NCBI RefSeq assembly: GCF_011947265.1
Contig: NZ_JAATHD010000020.1
Coordinates: 1 to 64,000, forward strand
DNA: 64,000 nucleotides
Direction of reading: 5' to 3'
Source: Paenibacillus sp. HB172176
GTDB taxonomy: Bacteria > Bacillota > Bacilli > Paenibacillales > Paenibacillaceae
A program made the position numbers and the translations under genes. The notes under the pieces were generated by a model. It made no database searches and was not told the origin of the DNA. It saw nothing but the letters and a program-made list of their open reading frames with translations. Shown piece after piece: positions 32,909 to 40,250 of the stretch (the stretch's first letter is position 1; every line of letters starts with the position of its first letter).

Positions 32909-33868
32909 CTACTGTACAGACAGGTCTGCTTCTGCCGGAACCTCGATTTGATGAATAATTTCCTCGATGATGCGCTCCGCTTGTCCCGCCGTGCGTGATA
33001 TGCCGCGAAGCGCGATGCGGTGGCAGAGCACCGGCTTCGCCATCGCTTTAATATCGTCAGGCGCTACGAAATCCCGTCCTCTCAAAATCGTATGCACCTG
33101 CGCCGCTCGCAGCAATGCCTGGCTCCCGCGAGGACTTACGCCTACCGCCACATCGTCGCGCTTTCGCGTGCTCTCGACGATAGCAAGCAAATAACGCACA
33201 ACTTCATCGGATATCTTTACGGAGGAGAAGGCTCGCTGCGCGCTTTGGATGCTCTCATCGCCCGCGACCGCCGACAATTCGGCAAGCGGGTTGCTGTCCC
33301 GGAATCGATGAAGCAGCTTCACGCCTTCTTCCGTTGTCGGATAACCCATCTTGATTTTGAACAGGAATCGGTCGAGCTGCGCTTCCGGCAACGGGAACGT
33401 TCCTTGCTGCTCGATTGGATTCTGGGTCGCGATAACCATGAACGGAGGCCGCAGCTTCATTGTCTCGCCGTCGATGCTGATTTGTCGCTCTTCCATGCAT
33501 TCGAGCAAGCTGGATTGCGTTCTCGGCGTTGCCCGATTGATCTCGTCGGCCAGAAGCAAATTCGTGAAGAGCGGTCCCGGACGGAATTGAAATTCTCCCA
33601 GCTTCTGATTGTAGAAGTGAATGCCGCTCAGATCGGACGGAAGCAAGTCGGGCGTGAATTGAATCCGCTTGAAATCGAGATGCAAGGACTGCGCGAACGA
33701 CTTGGCCAAGAGCGTCTTGCCGGTTCCTGGAACATCCTCAAGCAGCACATGGCCCGAAGTGATGAATGCGATGAGCAGCAAATCGATAATATCCTCTTTG
33801 CCGACAATGACTTTGTTAACGTTTTCTTTTACATCTCCAGCCAATCTCGCTATGGATTCATAAGACAC
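32909..33868 (-). CDS. MoxR-family AAA+ ATPase
   Basis: 319 residues from GTG 33868 (AAGGAG with 9-nt spacing; a TTG at 33886 is fused to that site). Walker A DVPGTGKT near 50, Walker B LLLADEINRATP, sensor 1 IATQNPIEQQGTFPLPEAQLDRF and the C-terminal lid with VSPRGSQALLRAAQ. MoxR ATPases act as chaperones for vWA-domain partners; the adjacent DUF58 protein is the likely client. First gene of a three-gene operon (moxR-DUF58-DUF4129). Confidence 0.92.
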   Translation of the reverse strand: MSYESIARLAGDVKENVNKVIVGKEDIIDLLLIAFITSGHVLLEDVPGTGKTLLAKSFAQSLHLDFKRIQFTPDLLPSDLSGIHFYNQKLGEFQFRPGPLFTNLLLADEINRATPRTQSSLLECMEERQISIDGETMKLRPPFMVIATQNPIEQQGTFPLPEAQLDRFLFKIKMGYPTTEEGVKLLHRFRDSNPLAELSAVAGDESIQSAQRAFSSVKISDEVVRYLLAIVESTRKRDDVAVGVSPRGSQALLRAAQVHTILRGRDFVAPDDIKAMAKPVLCHRIALRGISRTAGQAERIIEEIIHQIEVPAEADLSVQ

Positions 33869-33913
33869 TCGGGTTCTCTCCTTCAATGATCGAATTAATG
33901 ATGGATTGGATTG

Positions 33914-34831
33914 TCAGGCTCTCTTGCGATCGCGCTGCAGCTTCTGGAGCTCGCTCCACTTGATAACGCGAATGCCAAGCTTTTGAATGTGAGTGGAAAA
34001 TTCCGAATCAAGGAACAGGGCGTGCTCCAACCCGCGTTTCTCGGGCTCCATATGGAAGGAACGCAGCTCGTCTGTCACCAGAGAAGGATGGATAATCAGC
34101 TCCGACACGCCGGGCTTCAGACTGCCAAGCAGCTCAAGCATGTCGGCCTTGAAGCTGTCGAGCGTTTCCGCTGCCCCGAGCTGGAACGGCAAGCCAATCA
34201 AATAATCCAGAATGACCACACCCTTGGCGTCCGCAAGCGCGGCAATTTGCTTCGCCTGTTCCTCCATCTCCTTCGGCGCTACCTGCCCCTTCTCCATGTT
34301 CAAAAACCGCGGCAGCCGAAACGGCAAGCCGTATTCGGCGCATATCTCCAGCGTCTCGGCCAGAAAATGGTTGCCCGTTTGCAAGCCGTACAAGCTTCCC
34401 ATATGATTGTCCGCATGCGTCGGCGTCATGCCAAGGCTGATCGCCTGTTCAATCTGGTTCCGCAGCTCAAGCTTCACATGCTCCTTCATTGCCTGCTCCT
34501 CGAATGCTTTGCTTCCCGTCGGGAAATAGCCTTCTTTCGTTACCAGGGACGAAACATCGCCGTTGGCTGTGACCGGCCCCCATTTGTAAGGCTCCCATTC
34601 GCTGGTAAAGGTCAGATGCACGCCAACATCGTATTGGGGATTGGATGCACTCCACCTGGCGGCGGCTCTGCTGAAGGAGCAAGGCATCATTATGGTTGCC
34701 GAGCTTACCGCATGCTCTGTCAATAACTGCTGAATCGCTCCATTAACCGAATGGCACAGCCCGAAATCATCCGCGTTAATGATTAACAATTTCTCGAACT
34801 CATCGTATCCCAGCGCTTTCGCCAAACTCAT
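33914..34831 (-). CDS. ChbG/YdjC family carbohydrate deacetylase
   Basis: 305 residues from ATG 34831; the open frame continues upstream but overlaps the MOSC gene in another register, and that extension does not look like protein of this family. Metal-binding INADDFG (Asp21, Asp22), THADNHMGSL (His ligands) and HPSLVTDELR are the ChbG/HpnK landmarks. It would remove an N-acetyl group from an amino sugar such as a chitooligosaccharide. No chitin or cellobiose PTS genes are adjacent. Confidence 0.87.
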   Translation of the reverse strand: MSLAKALGYDEFEKLLIINADDFGLCHSVNGAIQQLLTEHAVSSATIMMPCSFSRAAARWSASNPQYDVGVHLTFTSEWEPYKWGPVTANGDVSSLVTKEGYFPTGSKAFEEQAMKEHVKLELRNQIEQAISLGMTPTHADNHMGSLYGLQTGNHFLAETLEICAEYGLPFRLPRFLNMEKGQVAPKEMEEQAKQIAALADAKGVVILDYLIGLPFQLGAAETLDSFKADMLELLGSLKPGVSELIIHPSLVTDELRSFHMEPEKRGLEHALFLDSEFSTHIQKLGIRVIKWSELQKLQRDRKRA

Positions 34832-34866
34832 ACGACGCAACAGCTCCCATCCCTCATAATATGAAT

Positions 34867-35526
34867 CTAAAGCTTGTTCAACCGGCTCTGAAGCTGTTTC
34901 TTCCAGCTCTCGGACAAGGGTTCCACCGTAAGCAATTGTTCGATTTTGACCCGATCCCCGGTATGGACGTACATCACTTGATTCGCCTGCATGATGCTGC
35001 AGCCCGCCGAATGCTTCTGCACTACCTTTAACGGCTCTCCCGAACGAATGTTGCCTTCCTGAATAACGCGGAAATAAAAGCCCGAATACCCGGTTTCCCG
35101 CACCCGAACGGGCAATTCCGCCAGCGAATGCCGCAGCCCCAGCTTGAAGCAAGGCTGTCGCGGCTGGCTAACCTGAAGCACGACCTCGTCGCCTGCGATT
35201 ACATCGCCGATGCAGATTTCCTCCTCGGTCCAATCGCTGATCGTAATATTTTCCCCGAAGGAGCCATTCGGAAAGGGTCTTCCATACTCGGCTTCCCAAT
35301 AGGAATATCTTGATCCGAAATACGCGCAGATCGCTTTGTCTTCTCCTCCGTGATTCACAGTATCGGCTTGCGCGTCGCCTTCCATGCCCAGCCTGCTCGC
35401 ATAGATCGGATGATCGCTCGGCCGCTTCCATATTCCGCTGAGCACCTGCTTGTTTCCGTGGTCGATCAAGACGGGCTCTCCGACTTGAACGGATGAAATG
35501 ATGGGGCGGGTTCGATTGACATTCAT
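34867..35526 (-). CDS. MOSC domain protein (YiiM-like)
   Basis: 219 residues from ATG 35526 (AGAGGTG upstream; the longer frame is not supported). MOSC-domain features: GMEGDAQADTVNHGGEDKAICAY, PNGSFGENITISDWTEEEICIGDVI, and the Cys in QPRQPCFKL. The trailing 3-alpha segment (about 170-215) is that of YiiM-like proteins, which reduce N-hydroxylated substrates using molybdenum cofactor in related enzymes. A functional link to the molybdopterin oxidoreductase at 18.8 kb is possible but unproven. Confidence 0.87.
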   Translation of the reverse strand: MNVNRTRPIISSVQVGEPVLIDHGNKQVLSGIWKRPSDHPIYASRLGMEGDAQADTVNHGGEDKAICAYFGSRYSYWEAEYGRPFPNGSFGENITISDWTEEEICIGDVIAGDEVVLQVSQPRQPCFKLGLRHSLAELPVRVRETGYSGFYFRVIQEGNIRSGEPLKVVQKHSAGCSIMQANQVMYVHTGDRVKIEQLLTVEPLSESWKKQLQSRLNKL

Positions 35527-35563
35527 AAGTTGTACACCTCTTCTGTGTGCATGCTGCAAGTAT

Positions 35564-35593
35564 AGTATAATAGCAAAAGCCATTCCTTGGCAA
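35564..35593 (-). promoter_or_regulatory. promoter of the MOSC gene
   Basis: On the minus strand TTGCCA (35593-35588), 18-nt spacer, TATACT (35569-35564), about 40 bp before the MOSC start codon. The rest of the gap up to the APC permease gene (35594-35768) shows no further feature. Confidence 0.5.
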
Positions 35594-35768
35594 AATCGTT
35601 CTTTCATTCGCTATAATCATATCTATTTCACAGCTTTAATTATTTTTTCGCATGCAATCATGTCGAAACGCTATCAAACCTGTAGCTTTTTGCGGTTCCC
35701 CGGGAAATGATCCCATCCTTCCCATACTATTTCCCGTCAATTGCCTGAATATTGCGTAAAATAAACAG

Positions 35769-37448
35769 CTATGCGGAATAATCGCGTTCGATTCTCGACC
35801 AATCCTCGCTTTCGCGCCTTTTGTCCATGGACTTCTGCGGGGATACGCCTCCAGTCGCTCCATATCTCATTAGGAGAGCTGTAGACAGAAGCGTCGCTGC
35901 GGCAGTCACAATCAAGCCGAAGGATGGCAGACAGAGAATGGCCAGCAGGATGGATATCCCCAGCCAGAGAAGAGCCAGGATATGAATGACCGTGCTCCAA
36001 CTGCCCAGTTGCCAAGGTCCTCGCTCGTCTTTGCGCGCGGCATGGAGAAATGTCCGCCCGCGACTGTCCAGTTGTTGCTTTAGTTTTAAACCGATTGAGA
36101 TGCCGTGGCTTGAATACAAGCAGAGAATGGAGAGCGACAACAGAGGCAAGACAGGGAAGCCAGCAGTTGCGGTTGAAGCCAATGCGAGCAGCGCTAGAGC
36201 CGATAGCCCGCTCGCAAGGAGCGCGTTAAGAGGAATGCGGCGGTCAGCGCGTACATGGCCCAGTTTCCCGCTAAAAGGCACGCTTCCGTCCCTGGCCATA
36301 CTGAATAGCAGCCTTGAACAATGCGACATCGACTGAGACCCGCTCTGCCACAGCGAGATAAGAATAAGCAGTTGAATAAGAGGCGAAGCAAGAATGCCGC
36401 TGCCCGCAAGCTGCTGGAACAGAAACGGGATACCGTTATCAATCAGGCTAGTCGATGCCATTGCCGAGGAAACGCCTCCCGCCGTCAAGAGAATCAAGGA
36501 CATGAAGAAGAGCAGTACGAAGCCGATCACATACATATAAGCCGAAGAGAGAAATACTGCCCACGGCGATTTGATTCGAGGCTCAATAATTTCTTCCGCG
36601 CCCTGCGCAGCTCCCTCGTTGCCGAGAAAGAGCTTGGAGAGCAGCAGCAAGCCCACAGCGAATGAAGCTGGAGAAACTCCGCCGGTCAAATCCGCATTTT
36701 GCCAATGATACAGTTCGGACGGATCGAACCCCAAGGGCCAGAATGTCCAGGCAAGGCTCCCTATGATCAGAGCGGCAAGCAGCAATTGGCCCCAGAATGC
36801 GCCGAATTGAACAAAACGATTCATGGCTGCGCCCCATTTGTTGACGGCGAAATAGGAGGCCGAGATAACCAGACTCCAGCTCCAAAAGCTGTAGAAGCTG
36901 ATTCCATAACCAAGTCTTTGCGCCGCATAGCCGTCCGTTAGGTATGCCGCGCCTCCGATGAACAGCGCGAGCATCGCAAGCTGCCCGAGCCATTGATAAA
37001 TGCCCACGCGCATCCCGAGGCGCCTGCCTCCGAGGCGAAGCGCCGCATGATAAATTCCGCCTGCTGTCGGCATCTGGGAAGAAAGCTCCGCGATCGAGGC
37101 GGAGACCAGGATGGAGAAGAGGGCAACGACGGGAAGACCGACCGCAATGACCGTGAAACCTCCGGCTTGTACGGCAGGACCGTAGATTAGCGCTGCCCCC
37201 CCGATTAATGCCATTACATTAAAGGACAAGCCAAGGGCCGAGATGCCATTCATTTTCCTTCGCAGCAGCTGCGCGAAGCCATATCGATGAAGTTCGTGCT
37301 TGTCTTGCATAAGCTGCGTCTCCTCGCCGTATGGCAGCATGCTTTGATATCGACTGTTCTCAATCCCTCTCTGCGCTTTTATTCCTATTAACAGAATCAC
37401 AATGCAGACGCCAAAAGCCAGTACAAATCCGAGATAAGCGGCCAGCAC
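35769..37448 (-). CDS. APC-family amino acid permease
   Basis: 559 residues from GTG 37448 (GGGAGGTG with 8-nt spacing; earlier in-frame starts overlap the site). An extra N-terminal membrane segment precedes the APC core of about twelve, with GLSFNVMALIGGAALIYGPAVQAGG and SIAELSSQMPTAGGIYHAA as first-helix and second-helix signatures resembling GABA/choline-type permeases. A GNEGAAQGAEEIIEP loop is typical of this eukaryotic-like branch. Charged C-terminal tail. Substrate unknown; single gene. Confidence 0.85.
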   Translation of the reverse strand: MLAAYLGFVLAFGVCIVILLIGIKAQRGIENSRYQSMLPYGEETQLMQDKHELHRYGFAQLLRRKMNGISALGLSFNVMALIGGAALIYGPAVQAGGFTVIAVGLPVVALFSILVSASIAELSSQMPTAGGIYHAALRLGGRRLGMRVGIYQWLGQLAMLALFIGGAAYLTDGYAAQRLGYGISFYSFWSWSLVISASYFAVNKWGAAMNRFVQFGAFWGQLLLAALIIGSLAWTFWPLGFDPSELYHWQNADLTGGVSPASFAVGLLLLSKLFLGNEGAAQGAEEIIEPRIKSPWAVFLSSAYMYVIGFVLLFFMSLILLTAGGVSSAMASTSLIDNGIPFLFQQLAGSGILASPLIQLLILISLWQSGSQSMSHCSRLLFSMARDGSVPFSGKLGHVRADRRIPLNALLASGLSALALLALASTATAGFPVLPLLSLSILCLYSSHGISIGLKLKQQLDSRGRTFLHAARKDERGPWQLGSWSTVIHILALLWLGISILLAILCLPSFGLIVTAAATLLSTALLMRYGATGGVSPQKSMDKRRESEDWSRIERDYSA

Positions 37449-37577
37449 GCGCATCACCTCCCGTACTAGCATATGAGCCTTTTCGTCCCGGCATTCCGGC
37501 AGGCAACGCGAACAAGCCCAAACTCCCGCTTGCCGGAGCTTGGACTTGTTCGATGGATTGATTCGCGCAGAAGCAGA

Positions 37578-38303
37578 TTAGATCAGCTGCTTCTCCCGTT
37601 CTGTTAATCGTCTTCCGTACACATCCACGACCAATTGGCCTTTGTTCAGACCGAGAATCCGATCCGCGTAGCGCTCCGCCCAGTCGCCTTGATGCAGCAC
37701 CGCAATTACGATCAATCCTTCTTCCTTGCATAGAGCCTTAAGCTCGCTCAGCACCTGATCGGCGGCATGCGGGTCGAGCCCCGAGACAGGCTCGTCCGCC
37801 ACAATCACCTTCGCCCCGTGAACCAACGCTCTCGCTATGGCGATGCGCTGTCTCTCTCCCCCGCTCAGATGCTTCGCCTTCATTTTCGCCTTATCGAGCA
37901 AGCCCCTCTTCTCAATCATATCCATGGCGCCCATATAATCGTCGTTGCGCACGATGCCCGTCCATCTGCGCCATGTCGGTGTCTGGCTCACCGAGCCGAT
38001 AATAACATTTTTCAAACCGGTTTTGTCCTGGAACAGGAACGGCTTCTCTTCCAGATAAGCAACCTGCCGCTTCACTTTATATTTCGCGGCAAATCCCTCC
38101 TTAAGGACATCCTTCCCCTCAAACATGTATGTACCCGAAGTCCATTTTTCCTGCAAAGCCAAGCATTTGAGCAGCATCGATTTGCCGCTCCCGCTGCTTC
38201 CCTTCACCGCAATAAAATCTCCTTCATAAGCATCGAAGCTGATATCGTCGAGCACCTTGGGCCCGCCTGGAATTCGTTTCGTTAATTTCTTTATCTTTAA
38301 CAT
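37578..38303 (-). CDS. stand-alone ABC transporter ATP-binding protein
   Basis: 241 residues from ATG 38303 (AGAAGGG with 9-nt spacing). Walker A GSSGSGKS, signature LSGGERQR, Walker B VIVADEPVSGLDP, and the switch His in AVLHQGDW. The domain resembles phosphonate-importer (PhnC) or lipoprotein-releasing ATPases, but no permease or binding protein gene is adjacent. Divergent from the LexA-box gene at 38463, sharing a 160-bp intergenic region. Confidence 0.85.
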   Translation of the reverse strand: MLKIKKLTKRIPGGPKVLDDISFDAYEGDFIAVKGSSGSGKSMLLKCLALQEKWTSGTYMFEGKDVLKEGFAAKYKVKRQVAYLEEKPFLFQDKTGLKNVIIGSVSQTPTWRRWTGIVRNDDYMGAMDMIEKRGLLDKAKMKAKHLSGGERQRIAIARALVHGAKVIVADEPVSGLDPHAADQVLSELKALCKEEGLIVIAVLHQGDWAERYADRILGLNKGQLVVDVYGRRLTEREKQLI

Positions 38304-38373
38304 GTCACGCATCCCTTCTGTCCGAAACACTATTGCGTATCTATAAAGCTAGTTTACGGCAAATAAAAAACAC

Positions 38374-38422
38374 TTTCCACCCGAACAAATGTTTGCTATA
38401 ATAGAAAAAGAACAAACGTTCC
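38374..38422 (+). promoter_or_regulatory. promoter with two LexA boxes
   Basis: TTTCCA (38374-38379), 17-nt spacer, TATAAT (38397-38402). Box 1 CGAACAAATGTTTG (38382-38395) fills the spacer; box 2 AGAACAAACGTTCC (38409-38422) covers the transcription start. Each differs from the Bacillus LexA consensus CGAACRNRYGTTYC at one position. The arrangement predicts tight SOS control of the gene at 38463. Confidence 0.82.
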
Positions 38423-38462
38423 TGTTTCGCCTATAAAACATTTCCGAGGAGGCTAGATCATC

Positions 38463-38702
38463 ATGAAAAAGAACTGTGAAAATTTCCGCTATGTAGAGAA
38501 GGCTCGTCCATGCCGCGATTTGACGTTTAAGTTTTATAAGGACGGACGGCTGACCATTATCGACAATGCAACGGAGGAGGTGATCAGCCCCGGGGATTTG
38601 AAGAGCGACAGCAGAGATTTCTACGTTCGAAGACGCATCGCGTTTATCAAGAGCCAACTAACCGCCGCTCAATTGAAATACGCGCAGAAGCACACCGGTT
38701 GA
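38463..38702 (+). CDS. small SOS-controlled protein of unknown function
   Basis: 79 residues; ATG 38463 follows GAGGAGG. The sequence is basic and soluble: a beta-like start (ENFRYVEKARPCRDLTFKFYKDGRLTIID), then a charged helix-rich end (RRRIAFIKSQLTAAQLKYAQKH). There is no LysM or membrane segment, so it is not a YneA-type division inhibitor. I do not recognise the family. The double LexA-box promoter indicates induction by DNA damage; it could be a repair accessory, an inhibitor or a toxin-like protein. Confidence 0.7.
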   Translation: MKKNCENFRYVEKARPCRDLTFKFYKDGRLTIIDNATEEVISPGDLKSDSRDFYVRRRIAFIKSQLTAAQLKYAQKHTG

Positions 38703-38745
38703 TTTCACGATTTCTGCCATTTGTCCCCTTTGGAAGGCTCGTCCG

Positions 38746-38775
38746 TTGACTGGGCACTGTCTTTTGCGGTAGATT
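38746..38775 (+). promoter_or_regulatory. promoter of the HAD hydrolase
   Basis: TTGACT (38746-38751), 18-nt spacer, TAGATT (38770-38775), 45 bp before the start codon. No LexA box is present here, so this gene is probably not part of the neighbouring SOS unit. Confidence 0.5.
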
Positions 38776-38819
38776 GATCATACAATAGCAGAAGCTGCCG
38801 CAAAGGAGAAATGCAGAGG

Positions 38820-39554
38820 ATGAAGCAGCAAATATTATTTGATTTGGATGACACGCTAATCTATTGCAACAAATACTTTTTCTTTATAGTCGATCAGTTT
38901 ATAGATACCGTTACAACATGGTTCAACGGTTATGGGGTCGTCACCCCCGCTTCCGTACGAGCCATGCAACTGGAGAGAGACGTTGCCCTTATTGCCGAGA
39001 CTGGCTTCAAGAGCGAGCATTTCCCGCAATCCTTTGTTGAAACCTACGAGCATTTCTGTGCAATTACCGGGCGCCGCCGCTCAGATACAGAGGTTGATTT
39101 CCTATGGAAGCTCGGCTACAGCGTCTATGACCACGATACCGAGCCTTACCCCAATATGGAACAGACCTTGGAGCGACTCGCGTCCGAAGGACATGAGCTG
39201 CATCTCTATACCGGCGGCGAACCGCTGATCCAGTCCCGCAAGATTGAGAAGATGAAGCTTGACCGCTTCTTCGAATCCCGCGTCTATATTCGGCAATTGA
39301 AGAATAATGAAGCGCTGGAGGATATATTGGCAAGCGGCAGCTTCAATCGAGAGCGGACATGGATGATTGGCAACTCGATACGTACCGATGTTGTGCCTGC
39401 TTTGACTGCAGGCATTCACGCGATTCATATGCGCAGCGAGGAGGAATGGCATTACAACGTGGTGCAGATCGATGTGCAGCCCAGAGGCGCCTTCCTGACA
39501 TTGGAACGCCTGATTGATGTTCCTTCGGCCATCCATTCTTACTTGAAACGCTAA
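38820..39554 (+). CDS. HAD-family hydrolase
   Basis: 244 residues from ATG 38820 (AAAGGAG upstream; an earlier ATG at 38811 is too close to that site). Motif I FDLDDTL begins at residue 7 with the nucleophile Asp; motif II lies in LYTGGEP; motif III Lys in IRQLKNNE; motif IV in TWMIGNSIRTDVVPAL. Probable phosphatase of small phosphorylated metabolites. Substrate unknown. Confidence 0.87.
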   Translation: MKQQILFDLDDTLIYCNKYFFFIVDQFIDTVTTWFNGYGVVTPASVRAMQLERDVALIAETGFKSEHFPQSFVETYEHFCAITGRRRSDTEVDFLWKLGYSVYDHDTEPYPNMEQTLERLASEGHELHLYTGGEPLIQSRKIEKMKLDRFFESRVYIRQLKNNEALEDILASGSFNRERTWMIGNSIRTDVVPALTAGIHAIHMRSEEEWHYNVVQIDVQPRGAFLTLERLIDVPSAIHSYLKR

Positions 39555-40162
39555 TCGCCTGCAAGCATTACGCCAAGCGGGCTCTCCTCCGCAATAATGT
39601 CTTGCAGGGCATACACAGAGATCGGGAAGTAGATGAAGCCGTACACATAAGCCGCAAGCTCATACAATTGGAAGTAGATGACCAGCGAGCGGTCGGCCAC
39701 ATAGAATGACTGTTGCTCCGAGATCTGCTTGAAAGGCTCGAGCGTCTCAATGCCTCTTTCTTCAATTTGCGCTGCTACGATTTTGCTTATTCTGGCCATA
39801 TAATCGCTTCCCGGCTTGAAGAGCTGCTCCAACTCGAACAAAGCCCCTGTATCCGTCATGAACGTCAAGGATTGCTGCAAGGTCATGCCATGCGCGCCTC
39901 CAGTGAAGGCGTAGTTGTAGAGAGATAAACTAAATACGCCTTTTTCATTCGTTTTCAATTCATAATAGCCCAGCATTTCCGCCTTCGGATCCTCCAAGCT
40001 GCCTTGACTGCTCACCAGCCTTTTCACATGAGACATTATCGTGTCATTCATTATTTTTACGGCCTGAGGATTGGAGCCCTTGGCAATGTACGGAATTGAC
40101 AGCTCCGCCTTCGGAAAGGCTGTCTTAACGGTTAGAACAACAAGCGGCGTGGAAATAGGCAT
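39551..40162 (-). CDS. DUF3298/DUF4163 protein (RsiV/PdaC-like)
   Basis: 203 residues. The C-terminal DUF3298 motif FYVADRSLVIYFQLYELAAYVYGFIYFPIS (about 150-180) and the central TGGAHG match the RsiV/PdaC extracellular domain family. No signal peptide or membrane anchor is visible, unlike RsiV, so the protein may be cytoplasmic. In RsiV this fold binds lysozyme; here the function is unknown. It overlaps the stop codon of the convergent HAD gene by 4 bp. Confidence 0.8.
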   Translation of the reverse strand: MPISTPLVVLTVKTAFPKAELSIPYIAKGSNPQAVKIMNDTIMSHVKRLVSSQGSLEDPKAEMLGYYELKTNEKGVFSLSLYNYAFTGGAHGMTLQQSLTFMTDTGALFELEQLFKPGSDYMARISKIVAAQIEERGIETLEPFKQISEQQSFYVADRSLVIYFQLYELAAYVYGFIYFPISVYALQDIIAEESPLGVMLAGD

Positions 40163-40250
40163 AGCCTCGCATCATCTCCAATTTCATTTGATGCTTTAGC
40201 CTATGCCTGATTCTGCGTGTCCCATGACGTCCAATTCACGTGCGTTCTTC

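Noticed and set aside
34832..35152. N-terminal extension of the ChbG-like gene
   Set aside because: It overlaps the MOSC gene in another register and shows no family similarity; the ChbG domain begins at 34831.
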